64,000 nucleotides of DNA from Agelas oroides (GCA_949130485.1 OX422191.1:4403754-4467753); one strand, 5' to 3'; shown: positions 36,701 to 51,200, numbered from the stretch's first letter. Notes: generated from the sequence alone by a model not told the origin. Program-made: numbers and translations.

Positions 36701-39241
36701 GTTCTATACAGTGTTCCTGTTTTATTTGGAAATTAACAACAGGATAATACTATTGCTATAACTAGGGGGAATGTAGAACATTGTGGGGCGAGCGTGAGCA
36801 AGCGATGCACTACAGCATTGACTGTTATGTAGCAGCACGCCTAGCCCTGTCAGCTTCCCTGCGCCTTGACAAGCCCCGAAGTTCTTTCTGTTCTGCTGTT
36901 TCTGCAGAGCGTCGAGCTCTCTCATATTCCTCAATCTGTCTTCTCTATCCATAATTTTACAGTTTAGCTCATTAATGCGCCACGTGCAACAAGAAATATG
37001 CTCTTGACCTCTTACCCATGCCAGTTGATCTTGTGCCCAGACCTGGGGCAGGGCGCCGCTTAAATAGATCATAGAGATATACGGAATCACGTACATACCA
37101 TACGTACATATCGAGAATCCCCCAGCCAACTCGCTAGTGTGGGGCTCGCTCACGCTCGCCTCAATTACGTACCATTGATCTCTTGAGTGTGTCTCTAATT
37201 TCCCAGAACTCTTTCAGTTTCTTCAACTCCTGGAAACAGACGGGATGGCTCTGCAGAGGGTGTAACACATACACAAATGATACATGATACCATATATAGT
37301 GTCTCAAAGGTATGTGTACCTGCCCCGCCCTCATCAAAACAAATTGCAACAGGTTATTAAACACGACACCTACCCTGGTTTTATTAGTTTTATAGCTCTC
37401 CCAATATCACAAGGTCATAAGTATTTCCTTGTCTGTGAATCTTGGTAGGCTGGTTACTATCTACTGTCAGGCAAGGAGTATTAGTTCAGATGGTATAGTT
37501 AAGGACGTACAGAACTACATGTACTGTATTTGCAGTTGACAATTTCCAGATGTTTGCAGTAAAAGTCCAATGACCCACCCTCTACTCCCTACCTCTTCCC
37601 ACCCAGTCTCATCCCCTGACCAAATTTTTGGTGTGTGCCCTGCGGCCTCGTTGAAAATTGGGTCTGGACACTTTCACTAGGAAAACTGGGGCCAGTTGAC
37701 ATAAAGCAGTCACTAATTGTAGGTGTTAATCATATTATCAGTTACCAGTGGTGTGCAAGCGGGCTATCTGTGATGACGTATAAACGTAATTTATTTCCCC
37801 AAGCAATCTGACTGGTGCGCCAACATGCTGATACACTTTATTAGGCCCTAGTTTTCCCAGTGAAGGTGTCCAGACCCTATTTTTCGACAAGGCCAGACAG
37901 AGGGCGCACGCAAAATATTTGGGGACGAGACTTCTTCCCACCCTGAACACACACACATACCATCATCCAGCCGAGAATCTCCAGGGCAAGCATGGGTTGA
38001 GGTGAGGGAGGAGAGTCAATGACATGGTTGGGAGCTTTACCACCACGCTTCCCCTGTAGGCAACCAGAAACAGCAACACTTGCATGAAGGAACATTGTAC
38101 ACACTGTAGACCAATCAGCAGTGTTTATCAGCAGTAAACAGGTTGTCATGGTGTATAACAGCACAAGGTGAAGAGTGATAGAATGAATCAAGCAGGAGGT
38201 CAAATTGTGGTTACAGATTTGGTAAGATACCGTAAAATCGAGATAATAGGCACCCATTGAAAATAAGCATCCCCTGAATATAGGCACCCATTGAAAATAA
38301 GCATCCCTGAATATAGGCACCCATTTTGATTACAGCCACCACATCGTGTTCATAAGCATCCATACAAAAATAGGCACCCCATACGAAAAGCCACTCGTTA
38401 CCACACGAACGAATTTGCTGATTTCACTTTTCGAATGCAGTGGCTAATTTTCGGCAGTGTCTATCTCCGATTGTAACAAACCACTGTAAGCAACCTGGCA
38501 AAGGATGGGCAAAATGGTGTTCAAGAGAACAACCACCATCAACCAACTTCCATATCCAATGAAGACACATACAAGAACAAGTCTTCAAAAAAAAAAAAGG
38601 CACATCATTTCATGCATTACCTTTGTCTTTTTCTTATCCACTTCAACGCTACCACTGTCAGGAGCACCACCCTTCCCATTAAACTCCTGCACCAGCCAAT
38701 GTTTGATCAGCTTGATCACATGGCCTGCCTGTTGCCAGGCAACCAGAGCCACCAGGATGGCTGAGTAGTCTTGTGGCTTTGTTGGGTAGGAGAGGGAGGC
38801 GAGGGTCTGCAGTGTGCCTGTGCTGATGCTGGTGACTGACTTCTTGGGAAGATAGGAAGACAGGAGGTAGAGGGCAGAGCGAGACGGACCATCCTGGGAG
38901 AGAGAAAAGTTCCACATTGCCCCATTAAGTGATGGATCCTTGAGAATCATGAAGTTTCCTGGTAATAGTTAGGCTTGTGGTCCATAAGCCAGACATTACA
39001 GGATGCAGCTAAGCACATACAGTATGCTTTTGTTACATGAAATGCCTCAAGTGCATGTATATGAAAGATTGGAACAGATATTCACAATGCATAGCACTCT
39101 CATTCTTAGACTACATAATTATAGAGTACTTCTCACTGTCACAGTGTGTGCGCGCTCCATCTTTATCTTGTCTACCTCAAGCTATGTACCACAAATTACA
39201 TTTACATGCAATCAACAGCCAACATGCCACACACATATACA

Positions 39242-39288
<47 letters not shown>

Positions 39289-42200
39289 GCACCTTGAAGG
39301 TATCAAAGAGCAGTGGTAGTTTCTCTGCCACCCTTCCCACCAGCTTGCTGCGTAAAGTGCGGTTGGTAGGTTTGTCCAATCGGTCCCTTGCTCCCTCCCA
39401 CAGTACTACCATTGTCTCCAGCAGTCCTGTCATCAGCTCACCATCCTCCACACTGAGGGTCTCCGAGGCTTAGGGAGAGAGGGAAAGGAGGAATATGACG
39501 AGGAGGGTGGAAGGAAGGAGGAAGCAATAGTAGGTCGAGATACCACTGCATGTGACACAAAACACACAGCATCATATCTCATGTGTATAAACACACGATG
39601 ATACTCACCAGTTTCAGCCTCCATTTCCTCATTTAGTGCACTCTTGTCTCCTGCACCCTCCTCCCTCCACCCTCCTTGAGCAATGCCAGTTGGGTCATGG
39701 GCTGCAGACAAATTGTCTCTATCCTCTTCTTCTTCCTCTGCATCTGAAACAAGAGAGAAGAGAAATCAATGTGTTTAGAAGGTCATGAAGAGGTCACCTA
39801 TAACTATACAAGTACATACATATATAACAAACTGGCGAGGTAAATAAATGAAAAACTGGCTGTCACTAGGTATCAAACCAAGAGGCATTGGCTTGAACTA
39901 CAACATAATACTAGTGTTCTGACCACTGAACTACACAATTATACACACCACCCCCACAATCCCTGTACACATGTACAGTCTTTTTCACAACACCCAGACC
40001 CACACAAGCACACACCTTCACCAAGAGTAGCAGCAGCACTCTCTTCTCCCTCCTTTCCCTCCACCACCTTCCCCCCTCCACTCTGCTCACTGCCATCACC
40101 CTGCACACACTGCACAAGAGTGGAGTGGATGGCCAGAATGAATTTGGCCACCTCAGCAGGAGAGAGATGGGTGACGGCCAACTGGTAGAACCGTCTCGCG
40201 GCCCCAGGGTTCGCTCGAAGAAGAACAACACATCGCTCAATCTGAGAGGAAGAGAGAATGTGAACTGTATCCTCGATGTACACATGCACATGTAAATACC
40301 GTAGATCTGGAAATTTTTTCATGTAAAAATATTTTCGTGGTCTAGGACACCCAGGAAAATTTTCTTATGGTACTAAATTCTATGATTCTACATTCCGAGG
40401 TTTAATGATCTGAAACGAGCCACGCGTTGTGGTTAATGACATCATGAAAGGAACGCCCACCCATGATACGTCACTAAAATGGCTGAAAGTTACTATTTCC
40501 ACGCAAAAGCGCTCCCATACCTTCCAGGAAGGTTTTTATTCTAAGAAAAGTGCTTGAAACAAAACTTTCACCTATCTAAAAGCCATCTTTCAAGTAAATC
40601 CTGTTAAATCGGAGTTTTACAGTTACGTATACTATGCTAAACACTTTTGCCTCTCAAAAATCAGTTTTTAGGGATTTTCCTGACAATGCTTGGGAGTGAA
40701 GCCTGTTGACTACCCACATAACAAACTTCCAAGTAAAGGCTACTTTTACACCACATCTGGACACTTAACTTCAAGAAACAGGGCTATACTATGCTAAACA
40801 CTTTTTCTGAATGAGGTGACTTTCGGCAGCCATATTGACAAGGAGACATCACGTGACACTTAATTAAATTAGGGGAAACATAACAAGTGTTGGGTCATTG
40901 CTTTTATGTACTTTGTAAACACATTTGATGTGTGTGTCAAGCATTACAGCTAAAAGTTTCCAAAATTGAAAAATTTGCTCTCTTGCTTTGGAGCACTGTA
41001 CATGTAGCCTCATTCCCAGGCCTTCACTCCACTCATGTCCAAGTTTGCCATCAAAATCCTCTGTCCACTTAGGATTGTCCTACCTGTCCTATGGACATCC
41101 ATGGGACATCCATTGGACATCCCACCCTCACTGACCAGGCTTGTCCCACTGTCCTGTCCAGTCCACCTGTCCAATGGACATCCATGGGACGTCCATTGGA
41201 CATCCCACCCTCACTGACCAGGCTTGTTCCACTGTCCTGTCCAGTCCACCTGTCCTATGGACATCCATGGGACGTCCATTGGACATCCCACCCTCACTGA
41301 CCAGGCTTGTCCCACTGTCCTGTCCTCCTATGGACGTCCATGGGACATCCATTGGACATCCCACCCTCACTGACCAGGCTTGTCCCACTGTCCTGTCCAG
41401 TCCACCTGTCCAATGGACGTCCACGGGACGTCCATTGGACATCCCACCCTCACTGACCGGACATCCCACCCTCACTGACCGGACATCCCACCCTCACTGA
41501 CCGGGCTTGTCCCACTGTCCTGTCCAGTCCACCTGTCCAATGGACGTCCACGGGACGTCCATTGGACATCCCACCCTCACTGACCGGACATCCCACCCTC
41601 ACTGACCGGGCTTGTCCCACTGTCCTGTCCAGTCCACCTGTCCAATGGACGTCCACGGGACGTCCATTGGACATCCCACCCTCACTGACCAGGCTTGTCC
41701 CACTGTCCTGTCCAGTCCACCTGTCCAATGGACATCCATGGGACGTCCATTGGACATCCCACCCTCACTGACCAGGCTTGTCCCACTGTCCTGTCCAGTC
41801 CACCTGTCCAATGGACATCCATGGGACGTCCATTGGACATCCCACCCTCACTGACCAGGCTTGTCCCACTGTCCTGTCCAGTCCACCTGTCCAATGGACA
41901 TCCATGGGACGTCCATTGGACATCCCACCCTCACTGACCAGGCTTGTCCCCACTGTCCTGTCCAGTCCACCTGTCCAATGGACATCCATGGGACGTCCAT
42001 TGGACATCCCACCCTCACTGACCAGGTTTGTCCCCACTGTCCTGTCCAGTCCACCTGTCCAATACAGTGGTACCTCCCTTAACGGACATCTCCCAATCGT
42101 GATGGCCACTTGACATGGTCTCAATTAAGGCTCTATTAATGCACTATTTAATACTCCTAAATGCAGACACCTTGTTATTCCGTAAAGCCGACAGGTTTTT

Positions 42201-45200
42201 CAGTCCCACTCGATAATCTGGACGTTGACATGCTTCTCGCACAAGATTGTCGAGTACCGCTGATCGATCCAACAACTGGATACTACATTAGCACTTGTAC
42301 CCATAGTACTAACCTCTGGTTAGCCTTTCTTGCCAGTGTATAGCAAAGGAGAGTTCTGGAATGGCCAAGTCATGCCCTGATTGACTTTTTTGTGATTTAA
42401 TGGTATTTTCTACTGAGTAGGAGATAGGGCACAAATTGATTTTTAGTGGGCAAAATGAGCCCAAACCACTTTTTTAACTGCATAATTAATTCCCAATATA
42501 CACTACCTCCCCAACCAAATACCATGATGGACATGTGAAGGTATGTATTTCACCTTGTGGATATTTGAACTTAAAGCAGCATTAACTTCCTGCTCATACT
42601 ACCCCCAGTTCACCTTCTTTCAACGAAGTTTGACCACAGCTTTATTTCAGTAGCTATGAGAGATCCCTTCACATTTCCATTGTAAAAGATGTATATAGAT
42701 ACAAATAGTTACATATTTGTGTGAATACTATGTAACTTTTACCGTGATTATGGATTTGGTGTTTGCTCTGAGAGCTGTATGTATATCACCTTGAGAAAAG
42801 ATTTACAACCCTCGAAATACTATAGCTGCACTCAGGACTTATATAATAATATCAGGGCAATTGGAAAACCCAGCAATGTACCAGTAAAAGTGCTTTAGCC
42901 TGTTAGGTATTATTGGCTACACTATACTCACTAGTTGTCACCATACATACATGTATGCTATTTATTCCAAAATTGTTGATTGAAAGTTGAGTGCACCAAT
43001 TTGTGCAACGTCCAACTTGATTGTTTGCAAAGCTGACTTGGACAAAAAAACAACAACCTGATGGTGATAAAAACCAACTCGATTTGTGCCACATCTCACC
43101 CGATATGCTTACTTAGACTCAATCATCCACAATTTACTGATCCTACCTCATTCAAGTCGACCCTTCAGTAACTGAGTTGATTCACTCATGCCAACCATAG
43201 CCATCCCCATGCTACTTGACGACACCCACTGGACACCTGCAGTGCCAGCCATGGTTTCCATGGTCCTCGCCTTGTCTGGTTCTTTTAGGTTTTGTCTTCC
43301 TGCTTTAGTGTTAGTGGTGACTACCTGAGATGATGAGTGAAGCAGATGAGTTTGCAGACCAGCCTGGGCGTTTTTTTTTTTTGGACGCACTTTCAACTTA
43401 GTCTCTGGACGGCAATGGATATGCGCATACGCAGTGCCACACCCTCTGTGCCTTTGTGAAGGGCGTGTTGAACATGATCGAGCAAAATGACTGCCAAGAA
43501 GACTGCAGTTGGAAAGGGAGCGATTCCTCAGGTAATTTTTAACAACAAAGAACTTCAAACTATAACTACAATGTGCTTTTAAGTGAACTGTGAACAAGAC
43601 TGGAAAGTATCTGGCCACTGTTCAATTTCTGCAGGTTGTTTCCACTAGAAATAAATTTGCCAAAAAGACAATCATGATAGTGCGTCAATAGTCTATTCTA
43701 GCCAGCAAGACATTCCTGCAACCTGGAAACTCAGGGAATGTTGTCCCAGGAATGGGCAACAATTAGAACTACACGTTTACACTAGCACTTTAAACCCATT
43801 TCAAATCAGTTTCAAATTGGTTTCGGGCAGCTGTGTAAACACCCCAAGTACTGCTTTCTTGTGGTTTGGCCAAACCAGTTCAAGTGCTAAGTTTAAACGG
43901 TGATCTTCTCAAACAGTCTTGATTTTGCATGAAGCAACAAAAACAACTTCCAAGGATGTCAGTGATGATTGTTACATTTGTAGGTGTATCTGAGTGAGGG
44001 GAGCCTGGGAACAAGGCTAGGTGTAGATTAACGCTATGCCATTTATGTTGCTCAGACCTGACCAACCCAAATATTGGTAGACCGCTACTCAAAATGATTG
44101 TCTACAGCATGTGCATGAATCTGCAAGTTGACTTCGTTAGAGTGGCGTCATCTTTTGCATGGACAATTACAAGCATACTCACCAAAATTGGGCCTGAAAA
44201 TCAAACAAAAGGCCAAGACCTTCAACTGTAGGTGGACAGACTCTTTTGGAGAGCTGTTAGTGTATGTTTTGCAGCAAAACTGTCGCCAATATCATGATCA
44301 TGTGACTGTTATCATTTTTAAGCCTACCTATATATACTGACTCTCTTTGAAAAGTTATCTGGCCCAAGCAACAAAAATTAGATTGGTATGGCCTAAGACA
44401 ACCTTCTTCAATGGCCTTCCACAGCTTGGTCGAATACATCTTTACAACCCCCAGCCCCATTCCCATTTTCCAAAGTTAACCATAGGATACCCCCTTGGTG
44501 AAGAGATAATTGAGCCGGAGGCTGAGGTGGTGGATAGTGAGAGTATCCGCTCAGGCAATGTGCTTGTACAGTCAACCCACCCAGGCCCGCAACCCCGTCC
44601 GCAGGGGATCTCCACTTAGCTACCACAGTGTATTTAATTGCGAGAGGAAGGACAGCTGTTGGAAAAAAGACCCCGTCTTTATCGATCTCCACATATAGAT
44701 ACACGTGTATAAAGTATAAAGCCCTTATCCTAACACACTCACACTCGTAATTTAAAATGCGAATGAGCTTCACACCCATAATTTAAAATGTGAATGAACT
44801 TTACCCCTTACCTTAGCGTAACAGTATACGTAGTAACTCAAGTGTGAATGAGCTTCATAAAGAGTAGCTTCGTTCTCAGACTAACATAACGGTGAGTGAG
44901 CCTCACAGTAGTAACTCAAGTGTGAATGAGCTTCACACCCGTAGCGTAACTGTGAGTGAGCCTCGAGTAACTGAAGTGTGAGTGAGCCTCACACTCGTAA
45001 TTTTTAATGTGAATGAGCTTCACACTGTGAGTGAGCCTCGCAGATAACAACACAGAGCAGCCCCAACCCAGCCCTAGCCCTAGCTCAGCCTTATGGAACC
45101 GACTACACCCCTAGGCGTACCGTTACTATAGTAAAGCATACGCCATAACTAGCGTAACAATGCCGTTACTAGGATAGGTACGCCGTTACTAAGAGAAGCA

Positions 45201-48200
45201 CGCTCCCATTTAAAGCCCGTCGACCGAGTATCACACACAAGGTAATGAGAAGGTGGCAGGTCAGCTGGGCAAAACAACTATACTCATCGTGAGATAGTCG
45301 CCGCAGTACAGACCCGAATAATCTTCGGTACAGGAGCGCCTACCAGCGAAGAACAAGCCTCCCAGACGTTCCACCAAGACGACACGATAGTGAGCCAGAA
45401 TCCCGTACGTTAACCGTTCGCCCATCCGCCTAGTTATTATAAGTTAATATGATAACTCCACCCATTGAGCCCCACCCCCAATTTGTTTAGTAATTTGAAT
45501 ATTTATAGCACTGTGAATGCCCATAGCACTATGTGCCAACCAAAAGCTGGGCTCCTCAAAGCAAACCTTAGGCGGGGAGTGGTCCCGCCCTTTCTGTAGT
45601 AGGCCACGGGTCGGGAGTTCAAAGGGACTGAAACCCGTGGTCATGCGAGGACCGGAAAGGGTACTCCCCTGAAGACCAGTATTTTTTTGAGCATATCTCC
45701 CAAAAACAGTAACTAACCGCCCCATCCATTTAAGCCATAAATGCCCCATCCCCATCTCCCTTCATGTTTTAACTTCACACTTTATGTATGTGTGAAATTT
45801 TGAACATCGATGTGCCAGCGGTGTTGGTGCTTCCCCACTCGACACACAACTTCCATGATGTCATGAGTTAAAGTTCTATGTCATTGAAAAGTATGGTATT
45901 TCAATTCTTGCTTAAAATTGTTCTGCTTAGACTCATTTTAGCTTTGATTCTCTACAAGGTCACTGTTTCAATGTCTGCCACCAGGTAAGTCTTACTGCTT
46001 CAACCTTGCATATTAAACTTGAGCTCAATAGACAGTTAAGTATGGATCTCTGAATCTTTCCCTGAGAGTTTCTAAGTAGCTGTAATGTTGTTCCTCACTA
46101 TATGGTGCACCATCATTGTCCCTGGACTTGTACGGAGATAACAGAAATTGAACGGTGGCAGATACTTTCCAGTCTTGTTCACAGTTCACTGATAGTGCAT
46201 TGTAGTTATAGTTGGAAGTTGTCCCATGGTACTGTGGGATAGGACGAACAGTGGGATATGGGGCCCTTAAGGAGGGACAGTGGACTCCCATGGACAGTCC
46301 CACCTGTCCCATGGTACAGTGGGATAGGACGGACAGTGGGATATGGTGGCCCTTAGATGGGACAGTAGACTCCCATGGACAGTCCCACCTGTCCCATGGT
46401 ACAGTGGGATAGGACGGACAGTGGGATATGGGGCCCTTAAGGAGGGACAGTGGACTCCCATGGATAGTCCCACCTGTCCCATGGTACTGTGGGATAGGAC
46501 GGACAGTGGGATATGGGGCCCTTAAGGAGGGACAGTGGACTCCCATGGATAGTTCCACCTGTCCCATGGTACTGTGGGATAGGACGGACAGTGGGATATG
46601 GGGCCCTCAGATGGGACAGTGGACTCCCATGGACAGTCCCACCTGTCCCATGGTACAGTGGGATAGGACGGACAGTGGGATAGGACGGACAGTGGGACAT
46701 GGGGGCCCTCAGGAGGGACAGTGGACTCCCATGGACAGTCCCACCTGTCCCATGGTACAGTGGGATAGGACGGACAGTGGGAAATGGGGGCCCTCAGGTG
46801 GGACAGTGGACTCCCATGGACAGTCCCACCTGTCCCATGGTACTGTGGGATAGGACGGACAGTGGGATATTGGGCCCTTAAGGAGGGACAGTGGACTCCC
46901 ATGGATAGTCCCACCTGTCCCATGGTACTGTGGGATAGGACGGACAGTGGGATATGGGGGCCCTCAGGTGGGACAGTGGACTCCCATGGACAGTCCCACC
47001 TGTCCCATGGTACTGTGGGATAGGACGGACAGTGGGATATGGGGCCCTTAAGGAGGGACAGTGGACTCCCATGGATAGTCCCACCTGTCCCATGGTACTG
47101 TGGGATAGGACGGACAGTGGGATATGGGGCCCTTAAGGAGGGACAGTGGACTCCCATGGATAGTCCCACCTGTCCCATGGTACTGTGGGATAGGACGGAC
47201 AGTGGGATATGGGGCCCTTAAGGAGGGACAGTGGACTCCCATGGGTAGTCCCACCTGTCCCATGGTACTGTGGGATAGGACGGACAGTGGGATATGGGGG
47301 CCCTCAGGTGGGACAGTGGACTCCCATGGATAGTCCCACCTGTCCCATGGTACTGTGGGATAGGACGGACAGTGGGATATGGGGCCCTTAAGGAGGGACA
47401 GTGGACTCCCATGGATAGTCCCACCTGTCCCATGGTACTGTGGGATAGGACGGACAGTGGGATATGGGACCCCTAAGGAGGGACAGTGGACTCCCATAGA
47501 CAGTCCCACCTGTCCCATGGTACTGTGGGATCCAGGATTTTGATGGCAGACTTGGACATCACTCAGGCCTTCCCACCGTCCAGTTTTCAATCACGTGCAG
47601 TATGCATACTGCAAGCGATCAAAAACTGGACGGTGGGATTAAGGCCTGGGAATGAGGCTAGAATACATGTGCTGTGGCAGTAAAGACAAACAATTATCGG
47701 ATACTAGAGAAAGTTGTCACGCATGTAAATATGCAAGTGAACACAAGTAAATACGTGTACACTGAGCTACGCTACCTATACATTTACATCATACACATGT
47801 AAATGCAAAATGACATAGTATAATTTTATCCCTGATGGTGATACATTCAAGTCTAAACCACTCCCCAAGATACTCACAGAACCTAGAGTTTAGTGCTGCA
47901 GAGTCACCTTAGCTAGAATGCTTTAGAGTTAGAGTCCAGTGCTACCTTGCTACAAAGCTTTGCCAGAAGGCTTTAATTTATCATTAATTTCCATCTTGGG
48001 GTGTAGGTCTAAGCTTTCTTCCAACTGCCAGTGGAAACACATCTCTAGTTCTGCTATTCTTGCTTCTCACCTGTTGTGTTGGGGGGAGGTGGCTGGGCTG
48101 AAAGGAATCCACCAACAGAGCAACTATCCTCTTCACCACATGCACCGAGTCCACCTCCATGCGAGCTGCGGCAGAAGAGGAGAGACAAGAAACCCCATGA

Positions 48201-51200
48201 ATCACATCTCAGCTAATACTACGTATACGTAGTGGGTAGTATTTCTTAACATGCACAATGTGTGCATACATGTATATGGACAGGTAAAACGGCTGCTGCT
48301 GAGATTCCAGATGAGCATACATGTGGGTGACTTTGCATAACATCTAGGCCTGTTTTATAAGGGAGATGTGGTTCGTTGATTGTTCATGTATGTATTGTCC
48401 CACAAGTGAACACAACAGTGACAGCTACTGCACAGCATGTGATAACATACACGTAAATTTGGTGTGTGCTTTATTTATAGCACCACCCACAAACCAGCAC
48501 TCAACAGCAAATTTGTGTAAATATGTGAAATGCACTTAACGATGCGTGAGTACAGCATTATATATATACATGTAACTACCTTATCCAAACATACACATAA
48601 GCTCTTTATAAAAGTGCTCAGAGACAGTACAAGTTTGTGTGGGTGTACAGGTCATTAGTGATGACGATGAGATGGAACAGGTAACAAGAAGATACCGTTA
48701 TTAGGCGCACCTTGCTATTAGGTGCATATTATTATTTATTAGGTGCATGCTTCGTTCCTGGTACACGGCATCATTTATTAAGCGCATGTGCATTATATAG
48801 AGTACACAATGGCGGCAAGAGATTGAGTAAAACCATGGCGTCAAGAACACGCAGCATGCTCGATGGTCATCCTGAAGTCAAACACGAGAAGAGATACACA
48901 ATGCAGGCTTTTCCTGCTTTTGGCAAACGCAAAGCTTGCAAGCCACATCCTTGGCGGCTTACGAGACTACTAATATAGGCTATTGATAGTAAAATTTTTC
49001 CCATATGAAGCGTGAAGCCCTGAATATACAATGACTGCGAATCACGGTCCCCTCCCACGTCTTCTGATTTTACGTCGATACTCGCCAGGCGAACACGTCT
49101 AACAATTTACTGCATCATAGCGCTGCATATTATGCAGTCGTTACTGAGCCGCCTGTAGGGCGTAGCCTTCATTGCATCCTTCGTTTAGCACATATCCTCT
49201 ATTAGGCGCATATTTGCCTACCACTTACACTTAGAAGCGCATACGCTTATTATTATAACCAGAGTCTACGGTAATACATGTACGTGTACATTTACATGTA
49301 CACGTACACGTGGGTGTTGGGTCATAACTACAGTGTATATATATACATGTACATGTAACAATTTTCAATGACAGGACAATTAAGCCAATATCCTAACAAT
49401 CACTGCACATCAGCCATCCTTCACGTTTTGAGTGAGGACTACTGGCTTAACCTCAACTGTTTCTGTAGACATGAGGACTGACATTTAGTGATCCTGCTAC
49501 AAGTTACAAATGGCCAGGGTACAAGACTATACATTTACATGTATGTACCTAGCAGGTGTTCAATGGGGCAGATGTGCCAGAACTTGATCGTTCTCATTCC
49601 CTTCACGAGCAGCAAGAGATCCAGGAGTGCGATGCGGACCTTCTCAGAGGTGTCATGAAGGTGGTTCTGGAGGAGGGGGAGGAGGTTGCGCAAGAGAGGA
49701 TGACTCAGCCGGTTCTCCAGCACCAAACACAAACCCTGGTGTGTGTGTGCGTTTGGAAGAGTTGGGGGGAGGGGAGACGTTATATTGTAATGTGACAGGT
49801 AAAGAGAGCTTACACAATGTATACGTAAATGCACACACATAAGCTCAGGTCAGTACAAAGTGCTATACATGTACCCATACATTGTACAGTGGTTGCAGGG
49901 AGCAACTGCACATACCATGTACTACATGTAGTTTACCATATTGAGATATACACATGTACATGCAGTTGTGAGTACTATACTAACCCTTGACATCATTCAT
50001 ACAATGTATACTGTGTGTCCGACACGCAACCAAGGTACAGTGTATGATATGAGACCAACTGATACTGTACACTGTAAGTACAATGTCCACCCCACCTGCA
50101 GCACAGCGACCCTGACACCAATGGCTGAAGCATCCCATGTGAGGTCTCTGATCAGACGGGTCAAGAGAGACTTGATCACAGCAGCTGGGACCATCTCCCA
50201 GAAGTAGGAGAGCACACGACACACCCCCACCACACCTGTCACCCTCACCACCACAGAGGGATCATTGAGGAGCTCCTGAGGTGAGGGAGAAGGACAGGGG
50301 GAAGAGAAAGGAATGGGAAAACAAGAAAGAACCTATAAGACAATACAACACACATGTGTATCTACTGAAGTAGTGAAGTCCTGCTGGCGAAAATTTCCAT
50401 AGTGTGTACAAATCTGATCATAGTCAGTGTGCTACTATACATATAACACAGTGCACACACATATATACAACAGAGAAGTGTGACACACTGAAAACCGGTA
50501 TGTATGTCTACACATTAACATGTGCATATGTGGTTAAAGCCAGTCCCTCCAATCTTGTCAACACATGTACATGCACAAGTAGTCTCATACTTAGCCTCGT
50601 TCCCAGGCTCTTGTGCGTGGGCGGGGAGAAAAGAGCCTGGTACACACTGTTTGCGCATGCTCAGTTTTCCCAGGATTTCTGGGAATTTGGAAATTCCCGT
50701 AAAATATGCTCCGTTACACTAACCTCCGCGAGGCACGCCGACTTCTCCCGTATAAAAGATGCCTGCCACTGACCACGCTCTGTGTAGACGATGATGAGGG
50801 AGCGACGAAGGTACTCAGCTCTTCGCTTGCAGGAATTATTCACACATTCATCCATTCCAGCTAAACGCTGCGGCACGTGAATGACGCAATCTGTCCCTTT
50901 GAAGTTCACCGATCGCCTCGAACGAAGCAATGCAGACCGTTACTGGCAAAGCGATATTGTTTTTGACTTCAAAACCGCCCGTATGTGTCCCACAGGGAGT
51001 GTAACTATGCAGTGTGGCCTTTCAGCATATAAACAGAAATTGACCGTAATTTTAGTGTGGCGGAGTAGTATGCAGGTTACCAAGGGAACTTGGCGCATGT
51101 GTGAACAGTGTGTACCAGGCTCTCTTTCCTCCTCCCCCGCACAAGAGCCTGGGAACAAGGCTATCTCATACTGGGCTTTATGTTAGTGGCCCCTAAGACC

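Noticed and set aside
41084-42063. Possible CRISPR array (regular repeats)
   Set aside because: Units are contiguous with no unique spacers, and the genome is eukaryotic.
41035-42124. Long open frames on both strands repeating a QSTCPMDIHGTSIG-type motif
   Set aside because: They follow the 83-bp minisatellite period in several frames at once. 83 is not a multiple of three, so no frame codes a stable repeat protein.
43148-43618. 156-codon minus frame in the large NCAPG2 intron
   Set aside because: Low-complexity basic composition, runs through a poly-A stretch (KKKNAQ), no family match, and the opposite strand has the better exon-like signal.
46025-47590. Frames of up to 218 codons with PWDRW and WESTVPP repeats
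   Set aside because: Artefacts of the 85-bp array; frames change with each copy. Only the last segment near 46027-46205 may be coding.
50661-50930. 89-codon frame with LAGMDECVNNSCKRRAEYL, also present at 15823-16038
   Set aside because: It lies wholly inside two copies of one MITE family with no start-site or splice context, and one copy is shortened. Repeat-derived.
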